15,872 nucleotides of DNA from Sulfuricurvum sp. IAE1 (GTDB lineage: Bacteria > Campylobacterota > Campylobacteria > Campylobacterales > Sulfurimonadaceae), in assembly GCA_945867285.1 (NCBI GenBank), contig CAMBHX010000026.1:1-15872 (forward strand), written 5' to 3'. Below the pieces are notes generated by a model that saw only the letters and a list, made by a program, of their open reading frames with translations, searched no databases and was not told where the DNA came from. Positions 7,501-11,383 of the stretch are shown here, piece after piece (the stretch's first letter is position 1; each line of letters starts with the position of its first letter). The translations under genes and the position numbers were made by a program.

Positions 7501-8403
7501 GGCATACCGTTAACAGGCAAACAAATCGAAGAAATGATGAACGATGAGAGCAAAAATATCCTACTTGATCGCATCGATGATGCGGTTATAATGGCACACG
7601 ATCATGGATGTACGATGGTGGGAATGGGAGGATATACCTCTATCGTTACTCTCAATTGTACTACAGCTGCAACCACAGATATTGCTTTAACGTCGGGTAA
7701 TGGATTTACGACTGCTTTGGCTATAGAAGCAGTAGAGCAATTAGCTAATAAGCGAGGAATGAAATTTAAAGATTTAACCATAGGTATTGTGGGTGCAAAA
7801 GGGAATATCGGCTCAATTTGTGCTCAAATTATGGCTCAAAAATGCCAATCCATCATCTTGATAGGTCGTAATGCCAACGATGAAAAACTCCAAGAAATCG
7901 CAAACACTTTGCACAAGCAAATGGGAGATAAAATCTCTATTGCTGTCAGTGATTCTTTTGATACACTAGGAGAGTGTAACATTGTCATCACCGCAACCAA
8001 TGCTGCCGTTCCAGTGATTTTTCCTAATCATCTCAGCCAAAAAACACAAATTATTTGTGATATTGCCACTCCTAATGACGTTGATGTTTCAGTAGCTACT
8101 CAATGTCCATGGATTGATTTGATACTAGGGGGATTGGCGACTCTTCCTAACACCCAAGTCAATCTTCACGGAACTAGACTCCCTGCAAATCATGTCTATG
8201 GATGTGTTGCTGAAACCATGCTGCTAGGATTGGAGGGGATACGTGACAATTTCTCGTTTGGTTCCATGTCAGCGCATCATGTTGATTTTATCGGCGAAGT
8301 GGCTAAAAAACATGATTTCAAACTAGGAACACTCAAATCCATCGACTTGTATGGTCACCACAATACCCCAAAAATGGAATCTCTAGAGGAGTGTGCAGTA
8401 TGA
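1..8403 (+). CDS. FAAL-ACP-Cy-A(Cys)-PCP-aminotransferase-AAR hybrid NRPS (5' partial)
   Basis: This single-chain lipopeptide synthetase is open from the first base of the window; 2800 residues are visible. By comparison with other fatty acyl-AMP ligases, probably about 80 N-terminal residues lie upstream, so the ATG at 127 is internal. Domains by base position are: fatty acyl-AMP ligase 1-1530, acyl carrier 1600-1820, heterocyclization 1880-3165, adenylation 3265-5370 with an insertion at 4600-5235, peptidyl carrier 5395-5610, class-III aminotransferase 5685-7180, and AAR-like reductase 7312-8355. There is no ketosynthase, methyltransferase or thioesterase domain. The expected path is fatty acid activation, Cys condensation and cyclization to a 2-alkyl-thiazoline, reduction to the aldehyde, and transamination. 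Domain identities rest on visible motifs; the product is inferred. The gene ends in an ATGA overlap with the next gene. A phosphopantetheinyl transferase and a type II thioesterase nearby fit its needs. Confidence 0.95.
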   Translation: MEYITAFLAVLYAGAIAVPAYPPKNNKNLERFDSIVNDCNPVMILATSQVKDHAKPIFQTIDTLNALPWATTQEMSLHDFRTWSRPKLTSDDIAFLQYTSGSTGSAKGVMVSHGNLLHNEKLIAHLIAATPHDIGVAWLPIFHDMGLIGMVLQPLYSGFRVIFMAPASFLQRPIRWLNALSHYKATMSVTPNFGLDVCAKTLQREDCLHLDLSPLRFMMCGAEPINPQTVALFSHLLEPCGWHSTAFKPAFGLAEATLLVTATPSDGRFTVDRWDSNKFQEGQLSPCDNDSLSIDIISSGSVSPELDVRIVNPATHHECGMMTIGEIVVRGESVARGYWNNERATEETFGLMITDSHGNSCGPFMRTGDLGYLNDDVLHVAGRTKDLIIIAGKNHYPQDIEWSVENALANKSSAHRCIQIGGCAAFSIPYNGDEKLVVVAEITRNFMNDLKNERGELTALDAIGIIRREVARNHQVTVHDIVLIKPASLPKTSSGKVQRKKTQRLYQTNELQLATSQLTHQAVSHTPATVVISHDKLQQWLHEECSKLLELPIKDIALNEDLALYGFSSITAMRLHGALEDHLHQKLPQELLWEATCINDIVTCILALKDDATVSQGDIVSIAMDQHEPFALNPIQEAYWLGRNEHFEMGGVGCHLYIEFESDNLDLPRLGAAWQKVIERHPMLRAVINENGTQHVLPHVPLYTISHNDITTLDKMEKITVIDSIREQMSHKTYDASQWPLFEIQTTQFHNDVTRVHFSYDLLIGDIWSLKLLHEEWGAFYADINHTMEPIALSFRDYTLSQQENKRMAGYQKALIYWNNRISSLPQAPQLPMAQHSSKTQKPLFRRREKQLDAKTWSKLKQKGQKLGVTPSALLCCAFSDILSAWSQSRHFTLNLTLFNREPIHPDVMKLVGDFTTLLLLEVDNRPFDSFIQRARRLQEQLRNDLAHKAINGIDVMQKIGQCQGKNAAVMPIVFTSALGFEEMMSPVHQDWLGKSVYSISQTPQVWLDHQTREEDGKLLYTWDSVDEMFSPNVIDEMFETYTRILDLLAASDPLWDDTMMCLTPGTQIADFKAYMPLPRHKESTLYDGFLHQLHSNGENIALISQNKIITYNELYRSAQHIAHELHRNNIQKGSLVAIVMEKSIDQIASALGILLYGCAYVPVDASTPPERIELLIRLANSTIILTQSHLNLTPAWDEIILHVDTLEMDAPLSKEYNDAYPNDLAYVIFTSGSTGTPKGVMISHASATNTIDDINLRLDIGPKDRFLGVSSFAFDLSVYDLFGALSTGAALILPDPSMGIDPEHFAHLLNTHRVTLWNSAPALMQTFLEYVQANEHLANNHLQHVLLSGDWIAPQLPQTIRSLYTSANILSLGGATEASIWSIAYPTDQRHNKYCKSIPYGKALKNQKIFILGDKLEPRPTWVTGEIYIAGSGLAMGYYQDEQKTNEKFIYHPMTAVRLYKTGDLGRVLPDGNVEFLGRKDFQVKISGYRVELGEVEHIIEQHPSVEYTIASTFKDPNGMMHLGAYVVPKFEISKIKTSILCEALHEKIHFTIDSMMRDSFCISEAPLSWIAGKPIKLRFSLPNKGDITTEATVISRHAGKANIALHREKELIYLHDHFVDLCQKSALENIVALQPRNGWNDLSLVACNLSAQLIDNDAQYSVMLTSLSPNKVSVACTHNLVSGDEIILEIAPLSFSSTLKIRGQIESIDDTTIIIDLKPTPFHEEILESEILFWIRQNHQWEEDSVHLNDYLHQHLPDYMVPKSYQTLSHIPLTCNGKIDRNLLPEFNFTAPSRPKEILTPTQHQLVNIWEEILGQNNLSIDDNFFDIGGYSQLAVRSLLKVKEVFQIDIPIRDLFGSPTIRALADKIDHFNGIAIIPNQRIDDQHLYVLYARQGIGERIATIRADKYYTKAYGTTLEYTQDGETIQVLDMVGGYGSTIFGHNHPDLVAQLITQAQSLMPTHTQHTNNVPAGRIAKKLSDLVGSYTGKEYISTLGSTGTEATEAAIKHAKMAYYSKVKRHTKNSKNFFALLKDGYAKESICLANTLLADASQLLRMPIDTFEQLIDVILQHNNTIFEEKPRFIALNHAFHGMTSGAISLTASSDFKKPFHWMELEIDRIAHTKEDLERTIDISKKTIYELSIDSHGDIILVSKNWHTIAAMFIEPIQGEGGIFVLDKTFAQEARLQASTIGFALIIDEIQCGMGRSGTFCASQQLEIVGDYYLFSKSLGGGLAKISAMIVESSLYEKDFGYYHGSTFAEDQPSCMMALKALELFEQDNIMQMAREKGEVFTIKLQTLQRKYPTVFKEVRGMGLMLGIELANLDTSESFLFRALANSGMEVLNHLIAGYLLNVRQIRIAPTKTRNTIRFLPSAYITIEEIGRVISALEEIALIIKHANAGRLLSYTVESSIDYTQKVKDYRAIHPAYRNDSDEGCIKVAHVGHVEDQQMLIKAEPSLMDIEENLHEALLEVLFPVSKASITQSITVPSPTGERVNLKVIGIPLTGKQIEEMMNDESKNILLDRIDDAVIMAHDHGCTMVGMGGYTSIVTLNCTTAATTDIALTSGNGFTTALAIEAVEQLANKRGMKFKDLTIGIVGAKGNIGSICAQIMAQKCQSIILIGRNANDEKLQEIANTLHKQMGDKISIAVSDSFDTLGECNIVITATNAAVPVIFPNHLSQKTQIICDIATPNDVDVSVATQCPWIDLILGGLATLPNTQVNLHGTRLPANHVYGCVAETMLLGLEGIRDNFSFGSMSAHHVDFIGEVAKKHDFKLGTLKSIDLYGHHNTPKMESLEECAV
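1600..1820 (+). other. Domain: acyl carrier protein receiving the fatty acid
   Basis: This is a short helical carrier segment between the FAAL and the Cy domain. The 4'-phosphopantetheine serine is most likely the codon at 1705-1707 in YGFSSITAMRL. The usual G-x-D-S-L is here G-F-S-S-I, so the Asp before the modified Ser is replaced by Ser. Position and the surrounding pattern support a functional carrier, but this is the weakest motif of the chain. Confidence 0.8.
1880..3165 (+). other. Domain: heterocyclization (Cy) condensation domain
   Basis: This domain forms the amide between the fatty acyl group and cysteine and then cyclodehydrates it to a thiazoline. The condensation HHxxxDG motif is replaced by the Cy hallmark DxxxxDxxS, read as DLLIGDIWS at 2281-2307. 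Other Cy-family motifs are present in order: LNPIQEAYWLGR, RHPMLRA, TPSALL..ILSAWS, GDFTTLLLL, MPIVFTSALG, SQTPQVWLDHQ and WDSVDEMF. A plain LCL condensation domain would lack these. Confidence 0.95.
3265..5370 (+). other. Domain: adenylation domain, predicted specificity L-cysteine, with internal insertion
   Basis: This domain selects and activates the amino acid. The core motif FTSGSTGTPKG lies near 3690, and FAFDLSVYD begins at 3817. The pocket residues are D (3826), L (3829), Y (3838), N (3955), L (4039), S (4045), L (4117), I (4141) and W (4144), followed by the K of NGKIDRN. This is DLYNLSLIW(K), the cysteine code known from thiazoline-forming synthetases such as those for pyochelin and yersiniabactin. 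The C-terminal subdomain is split by a foreign segment at about 4600-5235 and resumes with LPDYMVPKSY. Confidence 0.93.
4600..5235 (+). other. Insertion in the A domain: two PilZ-like beta units
   Basis: About 210 residues sit between the GRKDFQVKISGYRVELGE region and LPDYMVP. This is where related Cys-specific synthetases may carry a methyltransferase or epimerase. No SAM-binding glycine motif is visible. Two stretches of about 59 residues (4654-4830 and 4984-5160) can be aligned by eye. Both run beta-rich, then G-x-x-I-x-L-x-F/I, then T-x-x-x-V/I-x-S and x-I-A/D-L, a layout resembling PilZ domains. The second has LTSLSPNKVSV, where a PilZ domain would have a D/N-x-S-x-x-G motif, here degenerate. 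The insertion is clear; the fold is inference. Confidence 0.55.
5395..5610 (+). other. Domain: peptidyl carrier protein
   Basis: This is a standard carrier domain holding the cysteine-derived intermediate. NFFDIGGYSQLAVRSL is a good match to the family FFxLGGxSLxA motif. The phosphopantetheine serine is the codon at 5500-5502. It is followed by IPIRDLFGSPTIRALA, the typical carrier helix III region. Confidence 0.93.
5685..7180 (+). other. Domain: class-III PLP-dependent aminotransferase
   Basis: This domain belongs to fold-type I, the family of acetylornithine and GSA-type aminotransferases. It shows VGGYGSTIFGHNHP, the cofactor phosphate-binding GSTGTEATEAAIKHA near 5990, FHGMTSG, MFIEPIQGEGG, and IIDEIQCGMGRSG. 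The PLP-forming lysine is in FSKSLGGG, codon 6682-6684. About 50 extra residues at roughly 6055-6235 separate the GTEA helix from FHG, more than in typical members. It lies after the last carrier rather than after a ketosynthase, so it probably aminates the aldehyde made by the next domain. Confidence 0.92.
7312..8355 (+). other. Domain: cyanobacterial-type acyl-ACP reductase (AAR)-like release domain
   Basis: This domain is predicted to reduce the carrier-bound thioester to an aldehyde with NAD(P)H. It follows the Synechococcus AAR from end to end as recalled: VAHVGH at the start, ITVPSPTGERVNL, MVGMGGYTSIV, then TSGNGFTTALAIEAVEQ. The Rossmann motif GAKGNIG is at 7792-7812, followed by GGLATLP. 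The segment CVAETMLLGLEGIRDNFSFG places a cysteine (8203-8205) in the same context as the catalytic Cys of AAR. It is not the usual NRPS terminal reductase of the extended SDR family. Confidence 0.88.
8385..8391 (+). promoter_or_regulatory. Ribosome binding site inside the NRPS 3' end
   Basis: AGAGGAG lies 8 nt before the ATG at 8400. It selects that ATG over the in-frame GTG at 8391, which overlaps the site itself. It implies translation coupled to the end of the synthetase. Confidence 0.75.
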
Positions 8404-8828
8404 AAGGATTAACACGAATTATGGCGATCAGTGCCATTTTGGTGAGTCTGTACGGTGCAGGATTAATCTTTGTACCGCATCTTGTCGCGGGTGAATATGG
8501 TATTTCTCTGACACCTCAAACTGTTCCATTGACACAACTGCTAGGGGCGTATTTTATCGGATTTGGACTCCTCAACTGGTTGAGCAGCAAAAGTACTTCT
8601 ATGGAGGTGCTCACACTCGTCACCCTCGCTGACTTCGTAACCGACCTCATCACCCTAGCTATCTCAGGAATCGAGCGTTATCACGGTATTTTAAATATCT
8701 GGGGATGGGAAATATTTGTTTTGCATCTCTTTTTTGCCAGCGCATTTGGGTATTATTTATTTAGGTTACGCGCTAAAACGAATACATCCGTTTTAGCGGC
8801 AGGGACAAATGTCCCTACAACTCCCTAA
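8400..8828 (+). CDS. Small four-helix membrane protein coupled to the NRPS
   Basis: This is a 142-residue integral membrane protein of unrecognised family. Predicted membrane segments are at about residues 8-28, 44-63, 69-90 and 100-123; loops are short and no catalytic motif stands out. It begins in an ATGA overlap with the synthetase stop and has its own AGAGGAG site, so it is made with the synthetase. Co-translation suggests it helps place the synthetase or a hydrophobic intermediate at the membrane, but the sequence does not show this. The last 20 or so codons fall within two perfect inverted repeats (8771-8816). The C-terminal tail after LFRLRAK may therefore be repeat-derived read-through rather than conserved protein. 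Confidence 0.8.
   Translation: MKGLTRIMAISAILVSLYGAGLIFVPHLVAGEYGISLTPQTVPLTQLLGAYFIGFGLLNWLSSKSTSMEVLTLVTLADFVTDLITLAISGIERYHGILNIWGWEIFVLHLFFASAFGYYLFRLRAKTNTSVLAAGTNVPTTP
8771..8816. repeat. Two adjacent perfect inverted repeats at the 3' end of the membrane-protein gene
   Basis: CGCTAAAACG (8771-8780) pairs with CGTTTTAGCG (8789-8798) across an 8-nt loop. Two bases later, AGGGACA (8801-8807) pairs with TGTCCCT (8810-8816) across 2 nt. Both are perfect. They lie inside the reading frame, not after the stop, and no T-run follows directly. They may be a dispersed palindromic element or mRNA 3'-end hairpins. Confidence 0.7.
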
Positions 8829-8839
8829 AGCTACAAAAC

Positions 8840-8907
8840 AAGCGTAGCGCTTTTTGTGAAACAAAAATGTTTCTTTAGAAAAGCGTTGCTTTTTAGAATT
8901 TGTGAAA
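8840..8907. terminator. Hairpin-rich intergenic stretch, possible terminator(s)
   Basis: Three short stems follow the membrane-protein gene. AAGCG-TAG-CGCTT (8840-8852) runs into a T-run. AAACA-AAAA-TGTTT lies at 8859-8872. AAAAGC-GTT-GCTTTT (8879-8893) is followed by one more T. The segments around the first and third stems share TTTGTGAAA at 8853-8861 and 8899-8907, so the stretch may be an old duplication or small repeat element. Stems are short; termination is plausible in either direction but not certain. Confidence 0.45.
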
Positions 8908-8919
8908 TATCTACTCTTT

Positions 8920-8951
8920 GTGACATTTTAGTGACACCTTTATTTTACACT
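8920..8951 (+). promoter_or_regulatory. Putative promoter with 11-bp-spaced GTGACA direct repeat (thioesterase operon)
   Basis: GTGACA at 8920-8925 is repeated as GTGACACC at 8931-8938, one helical turn apart (11 bp). A -10-like TACACT sits at 8946-8951, exactly 7 nt after the second unit. The repeats occupy the -35 position, as activator sites of OmpR/PhoB-type response regulators do. The same layout precedes the exporter genes at 10438-10469. Confidence 0.55.
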
Positions 8952-8982
8952 TTCCCCAAGACTGTAAGACAAAGGTATTACT

Positions 8983-9744
8983 ATGAAACATTATTCCCCC
9001 TATATCACCTCTTTGAATGATAATATTGATGCCCCCTACACCTTGTATTGTTTTTCGCATGCAGGTGGCAGTGGGCAAAATTTTTATGAATGGAGAAAAC
9101 AGCTCCCACCTTGCATCGATCACCGCATCATCAACCTCCCTGGGCGTGGAAGCCGTTTCAATGAACTACCACTAGAATCCATCCACACCATGGCAGACGA
9201 GATATGCAGTGCTATATTGCGATGTCCTAATCAAAAAATCCTTTTTTATGGTCACTCTATGGGGGCGGCACTCGCCTACGAAACCGCTTTACGCCTCGAA
9301 AAACATCATATTTTTATTGAACATCTCTATGTGGGTGCTTTTCGTGCACCGCAACTTCCCTCTTCCTCACGCACCATCCATCATCTACCCCAACAAGAGT
9401 TCTACCGAGAGCTCATCAATCTCGGAGCAACCGATGCCTCTATCATCAATAATCGTGAACTCATGGAACTGATTATCCCCATGTTGCGTGCTGATTTCAA
9501 AGCCATCGAGACCTATCGAGCAAACTCCAAAAGATTGTATAGTAAAATCACCGCTTTTTATGGCAAACATGACCATCGGGCGTCTGCGGAACATATGCAA
9601 AAATGGTCACAATGCACGCAAGATCGTTTTAATATCATAGGACTCAATGCCTCCCATTTTTTCCATTCCAGTCATGCTACCGAAGTCACTACAATGATTG
9701 CATGTACTATCAATACCGATTATTGTGATGCTAAATCTGCCTAA
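8983..9744 (+). CDS. Type II thioesterase (NRPS proofreading hydrolase)
   Basis: This is a stand-alone alpha/beta hydrolase of 253 residues, the usual size for SrfAD/GrsT-type thioesterases. Such enzymes clear misprimed or stalled acyl groups from carrier domains. It opens with the family pattern LYCFSHAGGSGQNFYEW and NLPGRGSRFNE. The nucleophile is Ser92 in GHSMG, with Asp197 (GKHDHR) and His225 (NASHFF) completing a likely triad. There is no signal peptide, so it is cytoplasmic. The ATG at 8983 has AAGG 7 nt upstream and lies 45 bp behind the GTGACA direct repeat. It overlaps the following phosphopantetheinyl transferase by 17 bp, so the two form an operon. Its natural client is the synthetase encoded upstream. 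Confidence 0.92.
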   Translation: MKHYSPYITSLNDNIDAPYTLYCFSHAGGSGQNFYEWRKQLPPCIDHRIINLPGRGSRFNELPLESIHTMADEICSAILRCPNQKILFYGHSMGAALAYETALRLEKHHIFIEHLYVGAFRAPQLPSSSRTIHHLPQQEFYRELINLGATDASIINNRELMELIIPMLRADFKAIETYRANSKRLYSKITAFYGKHDHRASAEHMQKWSQCTQDRFNIIGLNASHFFHSSHATEVTTMIACTINTDYCDAKSA

Positions 9745-10426
9745 ATATCCAACGACCGTTTGGTCTTTGGACTTTATACAAAATCACCATGAAATATCCC
9801 ACCTATTTTCACTTTTAAGTCCACAAGAGCAAGAGCGATGCCGTACACTCAAAACCCCCTCGCTTCAACAAGCCTTTACGACCCGCAGAGGGAGGTTACG
9901 CCAAATTCTAACTCACTATCAACCTCATACATCACCACAGACATGGGAATTTGAGACTAACACTTATGGTCGTCCTATCCTAAAACAATATCACCCTCTC
10001 AGCTTCAATATAACACATACGCCAACCCAAGCATTTTGTCTCACATCCCCTCATACTATCTGTGGAATAGATTCTGAAAGAGTCTCTCCCATAGATATCA
10101 ACAGTAGCTTTTTTACCCATACCCTAACATCAAATGAACAACATCTCATACGTTCAATCCCATCATCCTTACATGCACGTGCTTTTACGGCTTTTTGGTG
10201 CCTCAAAGAAGCCCATTTAAAAGCACTTGGAGTAGGTTTAACCTCTCCCATGAATACTCTTGAAATTCCTCTAACCATACAGGATCTTTCTAATCAAACT
10301 GACATCCATATTCATACTGACACATGGGACTATCATCTATATTATCGTAATGCTTTTGACATAGTTGCAACCGCACTGTGCACGTCCATGTCATCTTTCG
10401 AACCAATTGAATTCAATATTGCTTAA
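9728..10426 (+). CDS. Sfp-type 4'-phosphopantetheinyl transferase
   Basis: This enzyme transfers phosphopantetheine from CoA to carrier-domain serines, converting the acyl and peptidyl carriers of the synthetase to their active form. It has 232 residues, the normal size for the Sfp family. It contains SFNITHT (the family N-x-S/T-H-T region) near residue 95 and the Mg2+-binding GIDSE at 113-117. The downstream helix motif is FWCLKEAHLKALG, with Trp157, Lys160 and Glu161. The start is uncertain: ATG at 9728 is preferred, with GTG at 9725 and TTG at 9698 also in frame and no clear Shine-Dalgarno for any. Overlap with the thioesterase gene points to translational coupling. It is probably dedicated to this pathway, separate from the housekeeping AcpS. 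Confidence 0.9.
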   Translation: MLNLPKYPTTVWSLDFIQNHHEISHLFSLLSPQEQERCRTLKTPSLQQAFTTRRGRLRQILTHYQPHTSPQTWEFETNTYGRPILKQYHPLSFNITHTPTQAFCLTSPHTICGIDSERVSPIDINSSFFTHTLTSNEQHLIRSIPSSLHARAFTAFWCLKEAHLKALGVGLTSPMNTLEIPLTIQDLSNQTDIHIHTDTWDYHLYYRNAFDIVATALCTSMSSFEPIEFNIA

Positions 10427-10437
10427 AAAGAAAAGAT

Positions 10438-10469
10438 GTGACACCATTGTGACACCGTTGAAATATCAT
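10438..10469 (+). promoter_or_regulatory. Putative promoter with 11-bp-spaced GTGACA direct repeat (exporter operon)
   Basis: GTGACA at 10438-10443 and GTGACACC at 10449-10456 are 11 bp apart. TATCAT at 10464-10469 follows exactly 7 nt after the second unit as a -10 candidate. Repeat sequence, repeat spacing and -10 distance match those upstream of the thioesterase gene. The downstream ATG is 43 bp from the repeat (45 bp there). This supports shared control of both operons by one activator. Confidence 0.55.
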
Positions 10470-10498
10470 AGTCAAAATCGATATTTTGGAGACTTTTT

Positions 10499-11251
10499 AT
10501 GAAGCCAAGCACCCTCACCTTAACTCTTTGTCTCGTAGTGAACCTCATGGGATATACCAACGAAGAGATTTCTATCAAAGCTTACGATGCTACTGGAAAC
10601 TATATCAGCGAAAGTGCCGAGCTAAATATGCTATTAAAAAACAGTTCAGGAGAAACAAACAAACGAAATCTTACCATGAAAAAGCTCGAAGGTGACAATG
10701 GCGATAAAACTATACTTGAATTTACCACTCCTGCTGATGTCAAAGGGACCATTCTTCTTACTCACGAACATCTGACCAAAGATGACGATCAATGGCTATA
10801 TATGCCAGGATTAAAAAAAACCAAACGAATTATCTCTAAAAATAAATCAGGCTCTTTTATGGGGAGTGAATTTAGCTACGAAGACCTCTCCAGTCAACAC
10901 TACAAAAAATTTCTTCATAGCGGTAATGCCCAAGAAGTGATACTTAATGGAGTTAAACACTATAAGGTTGAAAGAAAGCCTAGCGATGAAAACTCAGGCT
11001 ACTCCAAACAAATTGTTTTTGTTGAAACTAAGAACTTTCTCATACAACGCATCGACTACTATGATAAAAATAATAATTTGCTCAAAACTGCTATATTCCC
11101 TGATTACAAAAAAATCGATGGTATATGGAGAGGGATGAAAATCGAGATGACCAATATTCAAACCAAAAAAGAGACCGTTCTTGATTGGGTAAGTGAAAAA
11201 ATCAAAGTAGGATTTACACATCAAGATTTTTCTCAATCTATTCTCCAATAA
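10499..11251 (+). CDS. LolA-like outer membrane lipoprotein-sorting family protein
   Basis: This is a 250-residue exported protein resembling the COG2834 / LolA_like family. These are periplasmic beta-fold proteins that carry hydrophobic ligands, often encoded beside RND/MMPL exporters. The N-terminus (MKPSTLTLTLCLVVNLMG) is a short signal peptide. The mature part shows the family's alternating strands: LTMKKLEGDNGDKTILEFTTPADVKGTILL, then DDQWLYMPGLKKTKRI, then GSEFSYEDLSSQHY. The second half holds YDKNNNLLKTAIFPDYKKIDGIWRG and a closing LDWVSEKIKVG...F. GGAGA at 10488-10492 lies 6 nt before the ATG. It is first in the exporter operon. Inference: it shuttles the lipid product across the periplasm. 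It is not the housekeeping LolA itself, since it pairs with an exporter rather than LolCDE. Confidence 0.82.
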   Translation: MKPSTLTLTLCLVVNLMGYTNEEISIKAYDATGNYISESAELNMLLKNSSGETNKRNLTMKKLEGDNGDKTILEFTTPADVKGTILLTHEHLTKDDDQWLYMPGLKKTKRIISKNKSGSFMGSEFSYEDLSSQHYKKFLHSGNAQEVILNGVKHYKVERKPSDENSGYSKQIVFVETKNFLIQRIDYYDKNNNLLKTAIFPDYKKIDGIWRGMKIEMTNIQTKKETVLDWVSEKIKVGFTHQDFSQSILQ

Positions 11252-11279
11252 CTATTTTTTGACTGTCAGAGGAATTATT

Positions 11280-11381
11280 ATGCACTCCGCATTACCATTT
11301 AAGAACATTTCTTTGCCTTGCTTACAGTGCGTCACGAACTACCAATGTAAAGTAAATTTCAACTTGAATGTGAAGTTTTAA
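11280..11381 (+). CDS. Possible 33-aa peptide or leader ORF
   Basis: This short frame starts with an ATG preceded by AGAGGA (11268-11273) at 6-nt spacing, a better ribosome site than that of the next gene. It stops 2 nt before the ATG of the outer-membrane protein. The predicted peptide MHSALPFKNISLPCLQCVTN... has three cysteines, including C-L-Q-C, and no clear membrane segment. It may be a translated leader that delivers ribosomes to the barrel gene, a real small protein, or the remnant of a disrupted gene. Only the ribosome site and the tight spacing support it. Confidence 0.35.
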   Translation: MHSALPFKNISLPCLQCVTNYQCKVNFNLNVKF

Positions 11382-11383
11382 TC

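Noticed and set aside
8391..8399. Membrane protein starting at the GTG at 8391
   Set aside because: That codon overlaps the AGAGGAG ribosome site that serves the ATG at 8400.
127..8403. Synthetase starting at the ATG at 127
   Set aside because: The frame is open from base 1 and encodes conserved FAAL sequence (AVLYAGAIAVPAYPP) before that ATG, so the real start is upstream of the window.
1..8403. Siderophore biosynthesis locus
   Set aside because: Cy and Cys-A domains fit, but loading is by FAAL rather than a salicylate or DHB activator, and no receptor or iron uptake genes are present in the window.
9698..9727. Phosphopantetheinyl transferase starting at the TTG at 9698
   Set aside because: It would add 10 residues fully inside the thioesterase frame with no ribosome site; family similarity starts after the ATG at 9728.
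10499..10560. LolA-like protein as a lipoprotein with Cys11 as lipidated residue
   Set aside because: The Cys falls too early, within the hydrophobic core of the signal peptide, and TLTLC is a poor lipobox.
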